A stretch of 64,000 bases of DNA, taken from Schistocephalus solidus (Eukaryota > Platyhelminthes > Cestoda > Diphyllobothriidea > Diphyllobothriidae). The DNA lies in the NCBI GenBank assembly GCA_017591395.1, contig WEDG01011505.1:18075-82074 (forward strand). The letters run 5' to 3'. Made by a program: the position numbers and the translations under genes. The notes beneath the pieces are model-generated. The model searched no databases. It was not told the DNA's origin and saw only the letters and a list, made by a program, of their open reading frames with translations. Shown one piece after another: positions 10,660 to 23,604 of the stretch. The first letter of the stretch is position 1. Every line of letters begins with the position of its first letter.

Positions 10660-12647
10660 TGTAGCCATTCCGCGTTAACTGGTCGTAGAGATCTTTGGCC
10701 TCACGTACGTATTCCCCGGCCTGCTGTGATGAGTTTGAATCCGTTTAAAGATCATTTTCACGCAGTTTTGTTTATGAGCCACCAAATGAGAAGTTGTGTG
10801 GCAATCGTTGCTCTCTTGTAAGCCGTTGTATCAATTTTATCGTTAGGATTTCACTTGACGAGTAAATTAAGGAAAGACAACTGCTGTTCTTTTTACTCAT
10901 TTCTCGTGAATTGTTTATCAGATAATATTCTGTAGAACAAGTTGTAAAATCTTTGCAGCATTTAGCTGACAACAGAAAACAACGCTTAGACCTTCCGTTC
11001 TATCGGCTGAGGTAGGGAAGATTCGGTCACAGGGGTGCGGCATACATCCTTGACCATGGACTGAAAATGAGTTAGATCTTCATTTGACACAAATGCTTAG
11101 GGATGAGGTGAGAAAGATAATGCTTAGACTGGACTGCAGGAAGCCCAGCGGACAACGCGAGTCGTAAACACATCAGAATTCTTTTACATGCACAATAGTA
11201 GCACATTTCAAGCATTTCACGATACAGTTAAAAAGAAGCTGTTGAGTACAATAAAGATACACCATTTTTAATTAAACTTCATCAAACTTTAATCAAAAAC
11301 GTTCATTAAACTTCAACTTTGACTTTTGCATTAAAGTGACTGCATACGAGAACGAATGCTTACACTTATCACCATAGAACCTGTACAGTAATGCTTTTCG
11401 CTCTGCGAAACTGTAACACCTCATTAGTTCAGTCACGTCCTATGACCTAGGCTAGAAAACCGCATACAAAAAGGCGACTGTGCACACAATTCCTATGTTT
11501 TTCATGTTAGATAGTGTGCATATCAATTGAGCACACATCAAAGTTGTTTCTGATTGGATAAAGTGCATTGGTACTGGATTTTAGAATTAACGAAATGAAA
11601 TATATTTCTTCTAGAAAGGTCTTCACATATTTCTCATTGCAGTTTTTGAGGCAACTATGTTTAACTTCAGTATCTTTTACTAAATCATGAAATGTGCTTA
11701 AAGTTAGGAATCCTCTCTAGTCAATCGCAAACCGGAAAAATGAATGGGTTAAAACTCCTAATATAAAATGAATGGTTATAAATAAAACGAAAAATGGAAA
11801 AAAAACGAAAAAAATAAAATAAATGTTATAATTCATATTAATTGTTTAGTGATACAAATTTTTAGAAAATTACCCATTCCATCAACAACAAAAAGTGATT
11901 TTACTAAGTGAAAGTTTCAGAAGTATATAAATCGTGCCATGCATATAGTCCAGTACATACAACAGCAGAACAATTATTCAAACGCATCCCTTAGTGCCAT
12001 TTGCACTAAAGACGTCCCTCAAATCTTAGTGTAACATGAATCCTGGTGGTTTGCCAAAAGCCAAAATTTTGCATACCGATTCCAAAACGTGCCCATCGGA
12101 ATATCATGGATATTTTCATATTTTTAAATGAGGCTGGCTAAGGCAAACAGGATTCCTGTTGATTAATCTGCCACTTGAAAGCAAGCGTTTATAGTGTCAT
12201 ACGCTTACGCGCTAGTTACTGCTCAATAAATCGGAATAGAATTAGCAGATATAATCGTTAGCATAGTATTTGCAGTGTGTAAGAAGAAAGTGTCCTCCGT
12301 AAAATAAATGCGTTGGTTTTGCAGACGGCAGAGGTATATGAGTTTGAGAGAGCCTTCGAAATCTCAGTGATTTCGTCTTGGTTTTTAATGTTCTTAATCG
12401 AGCAGCTAAAATGATACAATCTCCGCGTATATTTTATCAAAACCGGCAAAACACGATATTATTTGAAGTCATTGAACGTGATAAGGTGTCAATGGGTTTT
12501 TTATTACAGATTTTATTTAACATTCATAGTTGCCGAATTAAAGTTTTAACTGACGCATGTGGAGTTTTTAGCAGCAGACGTGAATTGGATGTAACCCAGT
12601 CCCTCAGTATAAGACAGAGAGGAATACGAGTATCATTTAAAATTATC
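10660..12647. other. No gene seen
   Basis: AT-rich intergenic DNA with only short frames and no recognisable motif. Confidence 0.5.
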
Positions 12648-13010
12648 AGAAAAAAATGGATGGCTCCATTCACTAAGAGAATACGATAAGTAAACAAACT
12701 ATGCAAGAATAAAAGTGTCAAAAATTTACATCTAGTGAGGAGACAGTTCCAAACTCAGCTTGTGTATTTCAGTCTCTTCAAACGTAAGGTAGCGTGCTAG
12801 AAATGGCGAAACAGAGCGTTGATATGCCGATTTATGGCAAGCTATATGATGAAAGCTTCGGCGCATTGGACTGGAAGACTTTACGGCAATCAGCTCAGAG
12901 TGAAGGGGTAAGTAACATCATCAAGAATTCATCCAGCAAATTGTTTGACTGCTGTAAAGTGCGTTTTGTTATCAAATCCACTGAAATTGAAATTGAAGAG
13001 TGAGTTTTAG
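12648..13010 (-). mobile_element. LINE family B, 3' end only
   Basis: About 350 bp are nearly identical to 19440-19790, the 3' end of the LINE B copy, in the same orientation. Both include the stretch CATCTAGTGAGGAGACAGTT. It is severely 5' truncated. Small + strand frames starting MAK.S.DMP.YGKLYDESF in both copies are antisense shadows of the LINE C terminus (YSLPYIGISALFFAISS on the - strand). Confidence 0.85.
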
Positions 13011-13449
13011 CAGCCTTAGTGTCCTCAGATGACCAGGACAATCATAATAAATAATATCTCCTGGTCATTGAAGTTGTGAAGGCAGTGCACAGCATAAAAA
13101 AGCCTTATAATTTGGTTGTCGATTTAAGCCGACCAACCCACAACAGCTGTATTTCCTAACGATGACTGAACACACTTATCGTTATGGCTGGGGTAAAATT
13201 CAAATTCTGACGAAACGTTCACAGTTATAAGTATAAGTGACCCTTGCTTTGTCTAATAGTAATACCTGAATCATTTAATTATGCCTTGAAGATCTTGGGT
13301 CTCATTCAGAATTCAATCATATGATAGCAAAGAGCAGTCGCAAATGTCTGCATTCAGGGTTGGAATTGCCTATAGGACCGCTTCCGATAGCAGAGGAGAA
13401 TAAGAACCCCCTCTAGGTAAAATGGGTGAACTTGCGATAGGTTCCAGAG

Positions 13450-13620
13450 AAGGCAAATGTATCCATAACCTAACTCCAAGCAAAACCTAACCCGTATTGC
13501 TGACCCCTGGTTCAACCCTACCCTTAACGCTAACTCCATCATTGCCTCAATCACAGGTTTTCTTCTGAACCTTACCTTAACCTTAACCCAAATGTCCTTG
13601 GAATTAAGCGTAAAGTGACC
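13450..13620 (-). repeat. Telomere-like degenerate tract
   Basis: CCTAAC, CCTTAACG and ACCTTAACCTTAACCC-like words are spread over about 170 bp (TTAGGG-type on the - strand). The tract ends in a unique-looking flank GGAATTAAGCGTAAAGTGAC. Similar tracts with similar flanks occur elsewhere in the window. Confidence 0.6.
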
Positions 13621-16569
13621 CATATATCTGGCACTTACTTTTCGCCTATCCTACCGGGAGGTTGGGAAGAGCATATAAGCACGCCCTACGGTCTTTTCTT
13701 TAATTTCGGAAGACGCATAGCGGGAAAGCTGGCAATGCAGCAAAAACTTCCACTGTTTCCCCGGCAGGGAATTTGTCGCCTTCTCTCATAGAAGAAAACC
13801 TGTCACTACAAATTTCTGCCACCACACCTACACTATTGAAGACCATATGTTAAGCCCTCTAACGATTCATCCTCGTTGTGACTCAAATAATCACGGTTGC
13901 TAGCCCGTATCTGATGCAGGTACAAGCCATCCGCCATGGAAAGGAACCACATTTCTCGATCAAACCGGTTAATGGGCACGTATAATATGCGTCTCATGTG
14001 AAATATCCACTTTTTTCAGAGAAATTCTCTCATGGTCGAAAAGACTGATAATTTATATTCCGAGATCGCCAAACCTATCTCAAATAGATAAATTATGTTC
14101 TCAGACAAGATCACACAATTTTTGCTTCCCTAACTATAGATTCTCATTGTTCGCAGGCAAAAAATACTTAAGCATTATTCCATTTAAAGGATTTCACCTC
14201 ACCTTATTCCCCATTAAAAGCCATTATATTCTAAAACTGGATAACTGCGGGGCAAACATAAACAAGATTTATTTGCGTTTTCAGCACTTCTGATAACCAT
14301 TTAAAGTGTGACTTAGGGTCGCTGCTTGGGCAAGTATATATAACGTTCAGTCTTGTTGATACATGCATATCAATACTCGAGAACCGTAAGCCACTACACA
14401 AACGCACACTATCTCTTGAACATGAGTCGGCTAACGAAATTTTGTAAACATCTGGTGTTTTCGATCATTGGAGGTATAAATGGAGAAGTTTCAAACATGT
14501 CCACAAAAGGGAGCATGTTTTCTTCATTCGTTGAAAACATTTTCTGTTGCACGCTAGTAGAAAGGAAGCATAGTCAATGTCAATAAAATAGTGCGTTTTT
14601 AAATCACGTCCAACCACAAACTAACAGTACCAGGTCTCACAGCACACAGGTAACTTTGTAATTATTAGAGCATCGTCCTTTGATCCACAAATGCCAAAGG
14701 GTTAAGGCCAAGAACTTATCGCTCTCAATATGGAGATTTTCAAACACTTTCCGTTCTTGTTCCCATTCATAACAGCTTTTCTATGATATAAGTAAGTATT
14801 TCATATTATTTCCACACAATTGGCTTACCACTGCTATTAAGAGAAGCCCTCCTAACCTAGGAATAAATTTCATGCTAAAATTGTCCCATAAAGTTGTTTC
14901 TCGGGGGCTGGCAACAGCCACTTCAACACAGACTGCGACTTCAACAGATTTGAAGCCACACGTTTATGTGAACATGCTCAAGTTCCGTCTTACGTGGTCA
15001 GCTCAGATTACAGGCTGCCAGGAAGGTGGCGTTGTCCAGTTGGTCTAGGCCCAACTACACACAAAAGCATGGCTACATTTGGTAACGTTTTCATTACGCA
15101 GAAATTGGAGTGGTTTCAGTTCGCTTTGGGGATCAATTCACTGAAAGCTTGAACGTTATTTGCGTTCACGGAGCGACTTTATTTGTTTCAAATCATGCAA
15201 CATGTTGGTATTTGAGGTATCCTGTTTTCTTTCTTGTGTTTAGTTACTGACTCTATGCATTTCACAATAACAGTTAGCTTCCACTTATTTTCCCTAGTAT
15301 ATAGAACGCTTGAACAACAGAACACTGAGCAGCGGGCTAAATTGGTATAATACCAGTGGAACCGTCATTAAAGAACCGTAATTTCGGGAATATATACAAA
15401 AGAAGAATTCGTATTGAAGGACACGAATGAATTTTGCGACTTCATGTGGAAAATTCTATGACGCTCAGCCAATAAGCAGTTTTCGGGACATTTCCCTGTC
15501 GATTCTCAACCGTTGATACCCTTAAATCGGTATAAGAGATAAAATTAACAGAATGGAACGATAAATCTTTGTTATACTGGAAAAGTCTGTTTCACACGAT
15601 CTTTTCGGAGTGAATTGCAAACAACACATAAATTGCTGTGACTACTGACGCAAGACCATACTTAAGACCAAAGGTTAACGTATGGTCGTTCCTGCCGATG
15701 GGAAATGGATTCTTTATAATAACACTAAGCCTTTGAGACTGACCAGAACAAGAAAAAAGAGGCGATTTTCATTCTTAAATGATCCTTTTGAATGCATGGA
15801 AGGATACTCAAGGAGTCATTGGTTATAGAAAATTTGATGATAGACAATCCAAAGTAAGAAATATTGTCAGTTCCCGACTTTTTAATGTTGCACTGGGAGG
15901 AAACGTTCACCAGCTACCACCACGAGGACGTCCGCCACCTCAATGTAAAAGTAAGTAAGTGATTGCCAGAGTAATATGTGCCGAACCCTTTTAGCTGACG
16001 ATGCCATTTTTGCGAGAACAATGCATTCATATTTTTACCGCTGCAAGTCCCTGTAAGGTCATTAGAGAGATGGTTTTGTTTGGATAGCTTTGAATTCAAA
16101 AAATGCTTGGTAGGATAAGTTTTGCCAGCATGCATACAGAAAAGTCAACCTTCGATTCTTAAAAAGCAGATCACATGCAGTCAGGAAGAAGCTTGTTACA
16201 ATCAAAAAGGACTGCATGGTAGATTCATGAAGTTAAGTTACTGCAACCGACTTGGAGTTTGCACATTTCATCGTTAACAGGCCATGTGTTGCACGCGTTG
16301 ACGGACTGCCTAACTTTGATAGTCACTGCATTTCTAGCGACATCCGTTATTTTGAACTTATTCAGCATGGTGGACGTGGGCGATGAATGTGTGATAGATA
16401 CGATGCAAGCGATGCTCATGGAGCAGCAGTTGCTGTCGTCAGTTTTGGCATGCGAACTGTCACCACAAGTAACTTCGCAAATCAAGTTAAAGCAAGTATG
16501 GTCATCACCATGCTAACGAAGTGTAGAAGACAGATATACTACAAACTGATTAGATTTTGCCATTAGCTT
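13621..16569. other. No gene seen
   Basis: Frames at 14353-14586 (+) and 16225-16516 (both strands) gave no recognisable family or splice structure. Confidence 0.5.
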
Positions 16570-18500
16570 TGCACTGTTGATTTCGGTGAGGTCAGCCCTA
16601 CGCTCCCCGGAATGGTGATGCCGAAATGGTATGTTGGACGTCATTTGGTATACAGTGATAGTAGACTGATGCAGTAGCTACTGCACTCTCTTCTCCTAGT
16701 CCACCTGTTCTCAGTGTTGTGACCAAGTGAAGAAGATCACAGGTGAGAGAGCGTGCTGGTGGCTGGCTTGGTCAGAATGAGCACTTGAGCGTGCTACCAC
16801 ACTGGCTAAAATATTGGGGAGAGGGGGTGAGGTTTGGCACAGAGGACACATTAAGAAGGAGTCATTGCAGCCTGAGACTTGGTTCACCCTTCGGTCACCG
16901 ATACACAGTGTGATAGTTGCGGGGTCCCACTTCTTCCCTCAGTTTACACATTCGCAAGCCACTCGTATTAGTGAACTGTGATCACTTTAAGCACACCAGA
17001 TTGCTTATAATGATGCAACTGCGTTGAAACCTCAATATCGCTTTCTATTCTCCCTCACAGGCACAAGTCAAATCTCCTAGCCAGTGAGTTTTCTGGTGCG
17101 GGGAATAATAAGTGTGGTTTAAATTTCTAGTTTTCTCATTTGCTCGTGCCAAATACACGGCCTGGCACCCAACCACCCGGCTAATGGCTTAAAGTGGGTG
17201 AAGTGCTCGGATCAAACACGTGGCAGAGAAACTGCATGGCGGAGGAGCCAGAGAAAAACTTCTCAACTTATCTGAGAGGTGCAGATTACGCGGGTGCAAA
17301 GTTTGATGATAGTCACGTTCATATGTTGTGCAGATACTAGTGAAGAGATTTATTGATATTGTATGATCTACAGTGCTCTCCAACAGATAGTAAAAGGGTC
17401 CATCTGGTCTAATAAACCCATGCGACGACTGAATATGCATAAAAAATTGAGGCGTATGCGATGATGGTATGGGAGTGCTCTGGAAACTGATGCACCAGTC
17501 CCTGTGCGATGGATTTTCAAGTGACACAGCAGGCCCATGTGTGATGTCCGTATTTTGTAGGAATTAGGACGGAATAGTTTGACGGTGGTAGAATTGATTG
17601 TGGTGGTAAGGGTGGTTTCAATTTTAGATGAGAAGTCGTCAATCATGCTAGATCTGCTTGTCTTGTCGATAGTGCGGTGAATTTCGCCTAAAGCACGTGA
17701 TCGAGTCGGCAACCGCAGTAAGTGAATGTACATGGGCAGTGTGGTCAATGGAGGCATATGCGGGGAGTGTATCTCATGGCTCCTGGCACTAGTTCACCGA
17801 TCACAATGCGATGGGTTCGCAAGAAACCAACCAGACCAATGTGTGACGGGACAGTGCGACCGCCATTCAGACATTAAGGGATCGAGTCCGAAATTCGGGT
17901 GGTAAGGAAAAGGTTAGGATGACTTCTATGGTCACCTAGTCAGAACGCGGGAATCGGAACTCCCTGCAACGCATGTGGCATTGCATCCAATTACGGGGAA
18001 CTTACATTTAGGATTAAGGTGAGGATTAGGGTAACTTTAGGGTTTAATTTTGGGGTACAGCTAGGGTGAGGATTAAGGTTAACATTTGGCTTTATATTAG
18101 GGTAAGGATTAAGCCACGGGAATGTTGAGCCCGTCCGATATTAATCGCAAGACCAGCTGTGTTAAGTGGCTGGGGAGTTCCTATTCCAGTGTCCTGATAA
18201 GGCGGCCATAAAAGTCATCTATACCGAAGACAGTGTTATTGGGGTTGTATTTGACTGTGAATTGGGAGAGATATCACTTTTGTTGGAAACATGACGGGGT
18301 GATCATCACCGTGGACGCAGTATGCATGGAGCATGTATGCCAACTGGGGTATTCGTGGGGGCAGTAGTTGTCGTTGTCGGATAGCTGCTGCATTGACCTG
18401 GAGATGTCCGAAGAGGCCAATTATCACGCGGAATCTTCGTTGACAGCGTGGGCAGGTTAAAAAGACTTCGGTGCGGACGTTGCAGATCGGAGGTGCTTGG
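16570..18500 (-). mobile_element. LINE family A, 3' fragment, interrupted
   Basis: The 3' UTR at 16570-17190 aligns with the other two copies (for example ACATTAAGAAGGAG.CATTGCAGCCTGA near 16846-16875). Zinc-finger tail pieces lie at 17190-17880 (RTSHMGLLCHLKIHRTGTGA, RMGLLDQM) and 18230-18500 (IIGLFGHLQV). Between them, 17890-18160 is a TTAGGG-like repeat absent from the other copies, so it looks inserted. Endonuclease and RT are absent. Confidence 0.75.
17990..18115 (+). repeat. Telomere-like degenerate tract inside LINE A copy
   Basis: It reads TTAGGATTAAGGTGAGGATTAGGG and variants, about ten units, and sits between two parts of a LINE A zinc-finger tail (17880 and 18230). It therefore arrived after that LINE. 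Confidence 0.65.
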
Positions 18501-19054
18501 TATTTACCGGCTGCTATTTTGATTTTGTCAACGGCATAAATCTAAATTGGACTATAATGATTAAACTTAGCCTTTCAAGTAAGAAATTGAAATGTTCTTC
18601 TTGAATATAAATCCACCGTCGCAGCGAAGATTAAACACACATCTGTCTTATTTTCAAAAGCTGGGAATTTCGTAAATTGTGAAAACTTTTGGCGGGTAAC
18701 TTCGATGTCAATTGTGCCTGCTCAGTCGATAGTTTACCACTGCATCGAGGCGTATTATTTTCTACCACATTTTTCTTGTCCACCCTATTACAAATGGTTT
18801 TCGTCCATAGGCATGGATCATTTTATGTATTCAATTTTTCAGCACCTTGTTTCAATAGGTACCCCAGAATAACTTACATTTAACGATGCTCCATTTAAAC
18901 CTGTAAGTACTTCCTAGCACCACCGAAACATTTAAAGAAAACGATAAAGTATTTCAGTAGCCTGAAGAGTCCGATATTTTGACGAGTATAATTTCAGCCC
19001 CGCATGCACGTGTCAGTTTAATCAATTATTCTAAGCTGACCACAATCTACTGGC

Positions 19055-19175
19055 ACTGCTTACGTGCATGAAGTTCAGCTTATGAGTCATAAGACTGATG
19101 TGTTCTCATATTATAATACACAGGAAGTACTTTAAGACAATTTAACCTCTATGAAGGCCTGTAATATTTGCGAAA
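19055..19175 (+). repeat. Direct repeat flanking LINE B / Penelope block (left)
   Basis: TGCTTACGTGCATGAAGTTC.GCTTATGAGTCATAAGACTGAT..TTCTCA..ACAGGAAG..TTTA.ACA.TTTAACCTCTATGAAGGCCTGTAAT recurs at 23605-23712 with about 80% identity by eye, in the same orientation. The pair brackets the LINE B copy and the Penelope-like element. Confidence 0.6.
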
Positions 19176-19358
19176 CTCCATGAATTACGGCAAAATATGG
19201 TAATAAGCGTCACTAAACCGGAAAAGGGTTCTGCTCCTGTCCTAATGAATAAAGGTATCTACGTTTTGAAGACCGAATCAATCCTGGTTGATGGTGTATA
19301 GAACTTGAACTCATAAAATGCTTTCGAAAACTGAAAGACTGATGTTTCCTTAGTGAAC

Positions 19359-19396
19359 AGAGAGAGAGAGAGAGAGAAAAGAGAGAGAGAGAGAGA
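19359..19396. repeat. GA microsatellite
   Basis: About 18 GA units interrupted once by AAAA, just outside the 3' end of the LINE B copy. Confidence 0.95.
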
Positions 19397-19439
19397 TACA
19401 GCCGGATACGCTCTATGTTTAAGTATCAGTCAAAATTTA

Positions 19440-21905
19440 CAGAAAAAAAGAAATTGCTCCATTCACTAAGAGAATACGATAAGTTAACAAACTATGCAAG
19501 AATAAAAGTGTCAAAAATGTACATCTAGTGAGGAGACAGTTCCAAACTCAGTTTGTGTATTTCAGTCTCTTCGCACGTAAGGTAGCGTGCTAGAAATGGC
19601 AAAAAAGAGCGCTGATATGCCGATGTATGGCAAGCTATATGATGAAAGCTTCCGCGCATCGGACGGGAAGACTACACGGCAATCAGCTCAGAGTGTGAGG
19701 GGATGGGTAACATCATCAAGAATTCGTCCAGCAAATTGGTTGACTGCTGTAAAGTGCCGTTTTGATATCAACTCCACTAAAACAGTATAAGAAACACCAG
19801 TAGCAGAAGAGAGCATTCGGAGGATACGTTTGAAAATCAACATATCCTTTTTAAGCAAAATTGGAAAAATCACGGAAGAACAATAAATGATAAGGGGCAG
19901 AATACAGGCCTCTATAAATCGCCAGGTAAGTGTTTGAGGTGTTTGATAAGAACGTAAACGATGAATATCATAGAGAAGTTTACGAATTTTTGTAAAAAGA
20001 GTATCAATATGTTGAGAAAATGAAAGATGGGATGTCAGAGTAATGCCAAGGTAACGGAAAGAGGATACCTTGTTGGGAAGGACAGCTGAGGATTCAGAAC
20101 AAGGGGAGGGTCGCAGGTGAAAAACACATTAAACAGATTTATCATGGTTGAGTTGACGACCATTAGCTGACGACCAGGCTGCAACATGGTCCAGGTCATC
20201 CCTCAGAGACTAGATATGCGTCTCATATTTAAGAGGATGGTCAAAAACCATATCGTCAGCATATTTTATGTGCAGGCAGTCGTTTGGTGATCTCAAATCG
20301 TCAGTTTAGAGGGAGAAGAGGTGAGGGGATAGGATGGCACCTTGAAGAACACAGTTATTTGGAAGTACAGCGGATTTCCGCTTGCCAGATTGTACGAATT
20401 GAGTGCAAGAAGTAAAATAGTCTAAGAGCCAAGAGACAACCCAGCCGGGAGAGCCACATGCGGATGTTTTATTAAGGAGGAGATGGCACAAGATGGTGTT
20501 GAAGGCAGAGGAGTAGTCTAGAAATGCGCGTGCGTATGCACGGCAGCCCTTATCTAAATCTCATAGAGCCGAATATACTACAAGGGCAACGGGTTCTACG
20601 GTACTACGCCGGGCCTTATATGCAAATTGTAATGGAACTGATAAATTTGGGGAAAATTGCTTAATTGTATGGAAAGGGACTCGCTCAGCAAGCTTCAGTA
20701 AAGTGAAAGAGCAGGCGATTGGACGGAGAGACTTAGGACCAAAATTAGCAAAATTTTTAACGATAGGGGTGATACTTACTGAATGCAAAATATCAGGATT
20801 CTTTGACTCCATTAAGGATATTTTTATAAGGTGTCAAAACAGGGGTAATTTGCGAGCAGCAATCTATTAAAATAAACGGTGAGATATCATCCGGCCCAGC
20901 AGCAGCTGAACCTCGGATATTTTTCCGGTATTTCTCCACTATTGCCACTGACGCGGGAGAAAAAAACGCTTGATAGAAGCAAAGGGTTGTTTGAGAGGGG
21001 ATTGGAGTCAGTAGAAGTATGGATAAATTTTCTTTTAGACAGTTAAAATCAGCATCATCATGTGCCAGTTTACCACATTGGCCAATGAAACGCTTAAGAC
21101 TACTTCAGAGTTCAGCAGGGGGAAAGCAAAAAAAAAGCTGTGAGTGGAGAGGCAAAAAGCTGACTAAAAACAGGTCGTTCTGTCTGGAAATCTCACTTTT
21201 TATTAAGACAGTAGCATGCTTTAGACTGCCACGGAGGCCTAGCTTGTATAGTAGTTCTTTTTTACGTCTTCAACATTTTAGATAGAGAGAAGAATTTCTA
21301 TCAGGTTAGACAATAACGGTATCAAGATGACAACAAATATTAAAAATTTCTTTTAATAATATAGTAATGAAGCTGGAGCACGACTCGACATTGGATTGAC
21401 TGAGGAAGATGGGGAAAGCATACGATATAAAAGTCAGGAGAAGGTAAATGTTTTCCGGGGACCTGTCGTGAACCTCAATTTTCTTTTCGGGATAGATAAG
21501 CAGCGCATGCGCAGAAACGAAATAAATTTTTGGAAGGCCTAATAATACAGAATGATCGAAACCGGACTATGGTGCTCTATTCTTAACAAGTAAAAACTTA
21601 GGCTGGTGAGTCGAAACGTGATCAAGAGGGGCATTAGCGAAAGTATTGAAGGAAACAAGGTCATCAAAGCCTAACAACGTAAACGGACGCATATTTACAC
21701 TATTAAAGTCACTACATAAGAGGACACTTCGCAGGACACTTAAGCAAGTTTTTTTGAAATAAAGTCAACAACGGGTAAGTGCATCTTCCTAGGTAGAGGG
21801 GGTATATAAACACTAACAAATATAATGCCCTTAAATGTATTTAACAATCGAGGCCTACATATGACAGCGATAACGTCTATAACAGGAGTTCGAAGCTCTC
21901 AAACC
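19440..21905 (-). mobile_element. LINE family B, 5'-truncated copy with EN and RT
   Basis: Read on the - strand from 21905: end of an endonuclease (FKGIIFVSVYIPPLPR, LGFDDLVSFNTFANAPLDHV), linker (QCGKLAHDDADFNCLKENLS), then RT (GSAAAGPDDISPFILIDCC, SVSITPIVKNFANFGPKSLR, SVPLQFAYKARRSTVEPVAL, AFLDYSSAFNTIL, GAILSPHLFSL, IKYADDMVFDHPLKYE) and a thumb/C-terminal part (FRYLGITLTSHLSFSQHID, FPILLKKDMLIFKRILRM). Several stops and frameshifts break it. The 3' UTR reaches 19440. Fish and other animals carry LINEs with the same AFLDYSSAFNT wording; the clade assignment is uncertain. Confidence 0.85.
19688..20820 (-). pseudogene. LINE B reverse transcriptase remnant
   Basis: The catalytic YADD box is at about 20245-20270, preceded by GAILSPHLFSLYTDDL and followed by a thumb region (IDTLFTKIRKLLYDIHRLRS). 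The pieces 20812-20561, 20491-20306 and 19873-19688 are the longest open parts, with stops between them. Confidence 0.85.
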
Positions 21906-23430
21906 TACCGGTAACATGCCCCCTAGGCTATTTAGTTTGCCAAATGATCACAAACCAAAACTTTTAATACGGCCGCTTTTAGACCTGTGCAATTCACCCT
22001 ATCACACAATTGCAAAGTGACTTACAGAAAGGCCTAAGTCAACGCGACAACAAATAGCACCACGTAGCCTACAGGACACGTCTAAATTCATCAATTATGT
22101 AAGAAAGACAAATCTGAATGGAAAGCTGATGTTGTTCTTAGAAGCTGCATCTTTGTTCACTAATATTACCCTCATGGAAACAATAGAACATTTATGTGAA
22201 GAACTTGTAAGATGGGAGTTCATCATCAACATGCTGGTTGGAGACCTCAAGGATTTAATCGTTCGCTGCACGCTAAATGTTCAATTCAGTTTTGCTGGTC
22301 ATGTTTACCGCTAACTCAATGACGTGGCAACAGGATCAACTCTTGAACATCTTCTAGCTCATGACTTCATGGTTAAACTACAGAACATCCAGCTCGCCCC
22401 AGTTACTAAGGACCTTTTTTCCTTCTCTCGATATGTAGATGATATTGTTGTAGGAGCAGCTAGAAAGCTTGAGATGGACCCTCTCCTGTATAAAGTGAAT
22501 CAGACTCACCCAGCACTAACCTTCACTTTGGAAAAAGAAAAAGGATACTGCCTCCCTTTCGGGACGTACTAATTAACAGAACACCTGATGAAACAATGAG
22601 TAGAAGTGTATGTCTTAAGACAACATAGATAGTTCATTACACAAATTCCTATAGTTTTGTAGTACTTAGTCAGAAACAAAGTTTCGTTTGCTGCATCAGC
22701 AACAGAGCTTGGAGAATATTTACTCATTATACGCTGGAGAATGAACTCACCGTTATACAAAAACACTGCAAGAAAACGGATTTCCGAGTAATTTATCAGT
22801 AAATATATGGAGAAGCGTCCCCTAAAATCTGACGTGCCGACTGCTGAGAAGAAAGACTTATTTCTCACATGGCCTTTTCTAGGGGATCCCGTGAGTGAAA
22901 CTCTTCATCGTCACTTAAATGCTCCTGTCGCGCGCACGAACCCACTCGCTAAGATAAGACTAAGGTTCTGAAGTACTCACGTCTTCGCCTTGAAGGCAAG
23001 GATAGATTGCCCTTTCAGGCCCCTTCAATGTGCATCTACGTCTTCCCTTTCTCCTGTGGGGTAGGTTTTATTGGTTGCGGACAAGGCGCCTATCCAAGCG
23101 GATGCGCGAGCACCATCCGGCCTGGCTAAATCAAGCCATGCTAAAGTCCATCTCTAGCGAAATTTTGGGTCACAGTTGAAAGCGCTCACCGGGTAGAAGC
23201 CAAACAAACATTCCTTGTCATCTATAAAGTGCTAACGAGACGCTTTAAGGTCCTACGTCAGCAGATACTTGCGACGACAAAGGCAGCGGCCATACGGTTA
23301 AAAAACCCAACCAAAGCAAAAAGCGTTTACACTGGCCCTTGGCGAAGACGAACTCAGCATGCGTGTTCACGCCTGTCACGCCGCGCTACAGCGTCGAAGC
23401 AGAAACCTAGGTAATGGTCGGACACCTCCT
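21900..23430 (+). mobile_element. Penelope-like element, truncated, RT plus GIY-YIG remnant
   Basis: It opens inside the RT with GNMPPRLFSLPNDHKPKLL (the YGLPKIHKP motif of Penelope RTs), then RPLLDLCNSPYHTIAK, LEAASLFTNITLMETIE (FDV.SLFTNVP), HVYR.LNDVATGSTLEHLLAH (DGVAMGSPLGPLLA) and SFSRYVDDIVVGAA, the catalytic YVDD box. After 22570 frames shift: AEKKDLFLTWPFLGDPVSE, HRHLNAPVARTNPLAKIRL, and near 23040-23130 a decayed GIY-YIG nuclease followed by REHHPAWL-like residues. It is non-functional. Its left end abuts LINE B head to head. Confidence 0.85.
22081..22572 (+). pseudogene. Penelope RT core remnant
   Basis: The frame is open from about 22081 to 22314, broken by a TAA exactly where Gln of YRQLDGVAMGS is expected, then open again to 22572 in the same frame. 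It contains SLFTNITL and YVDDIVV. In living relatives this is a telomerase-like RT lacking LINE endonuclease. Confidence 0.85.
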
Positions 23431-23604
23431 TCCCCCTCCTCATACCCTTCCTTCTGCGAACCAATAGGATTAGACTATAACCCCTGACCCTGAACCCCCT
23501 GAACCCTCTACCCCCTACTAACTGCTTATTTGATGCTTAAACGTTTGTTACTCTACCCTCCCTTATATTACTGTGGAGGTCTGAGGAACAATCGAAATGG
23601 CATA

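Noticed and set aside
12794..13003. Small + strand gene starting MAK.S.DMP.YGKLYDESF, seen twice (also 19587-19790)
   Set aside because: Both are antisense to the C terminus and 3' UTR of LINE B; the similarity comes from the shared repeat, and the frame is lost after about 35 residues.
17990..18115. Chromosome end or telomere
   Set aside because: Units are degenerate and the tract is embedded in a LINE with unique sequence on both sides.
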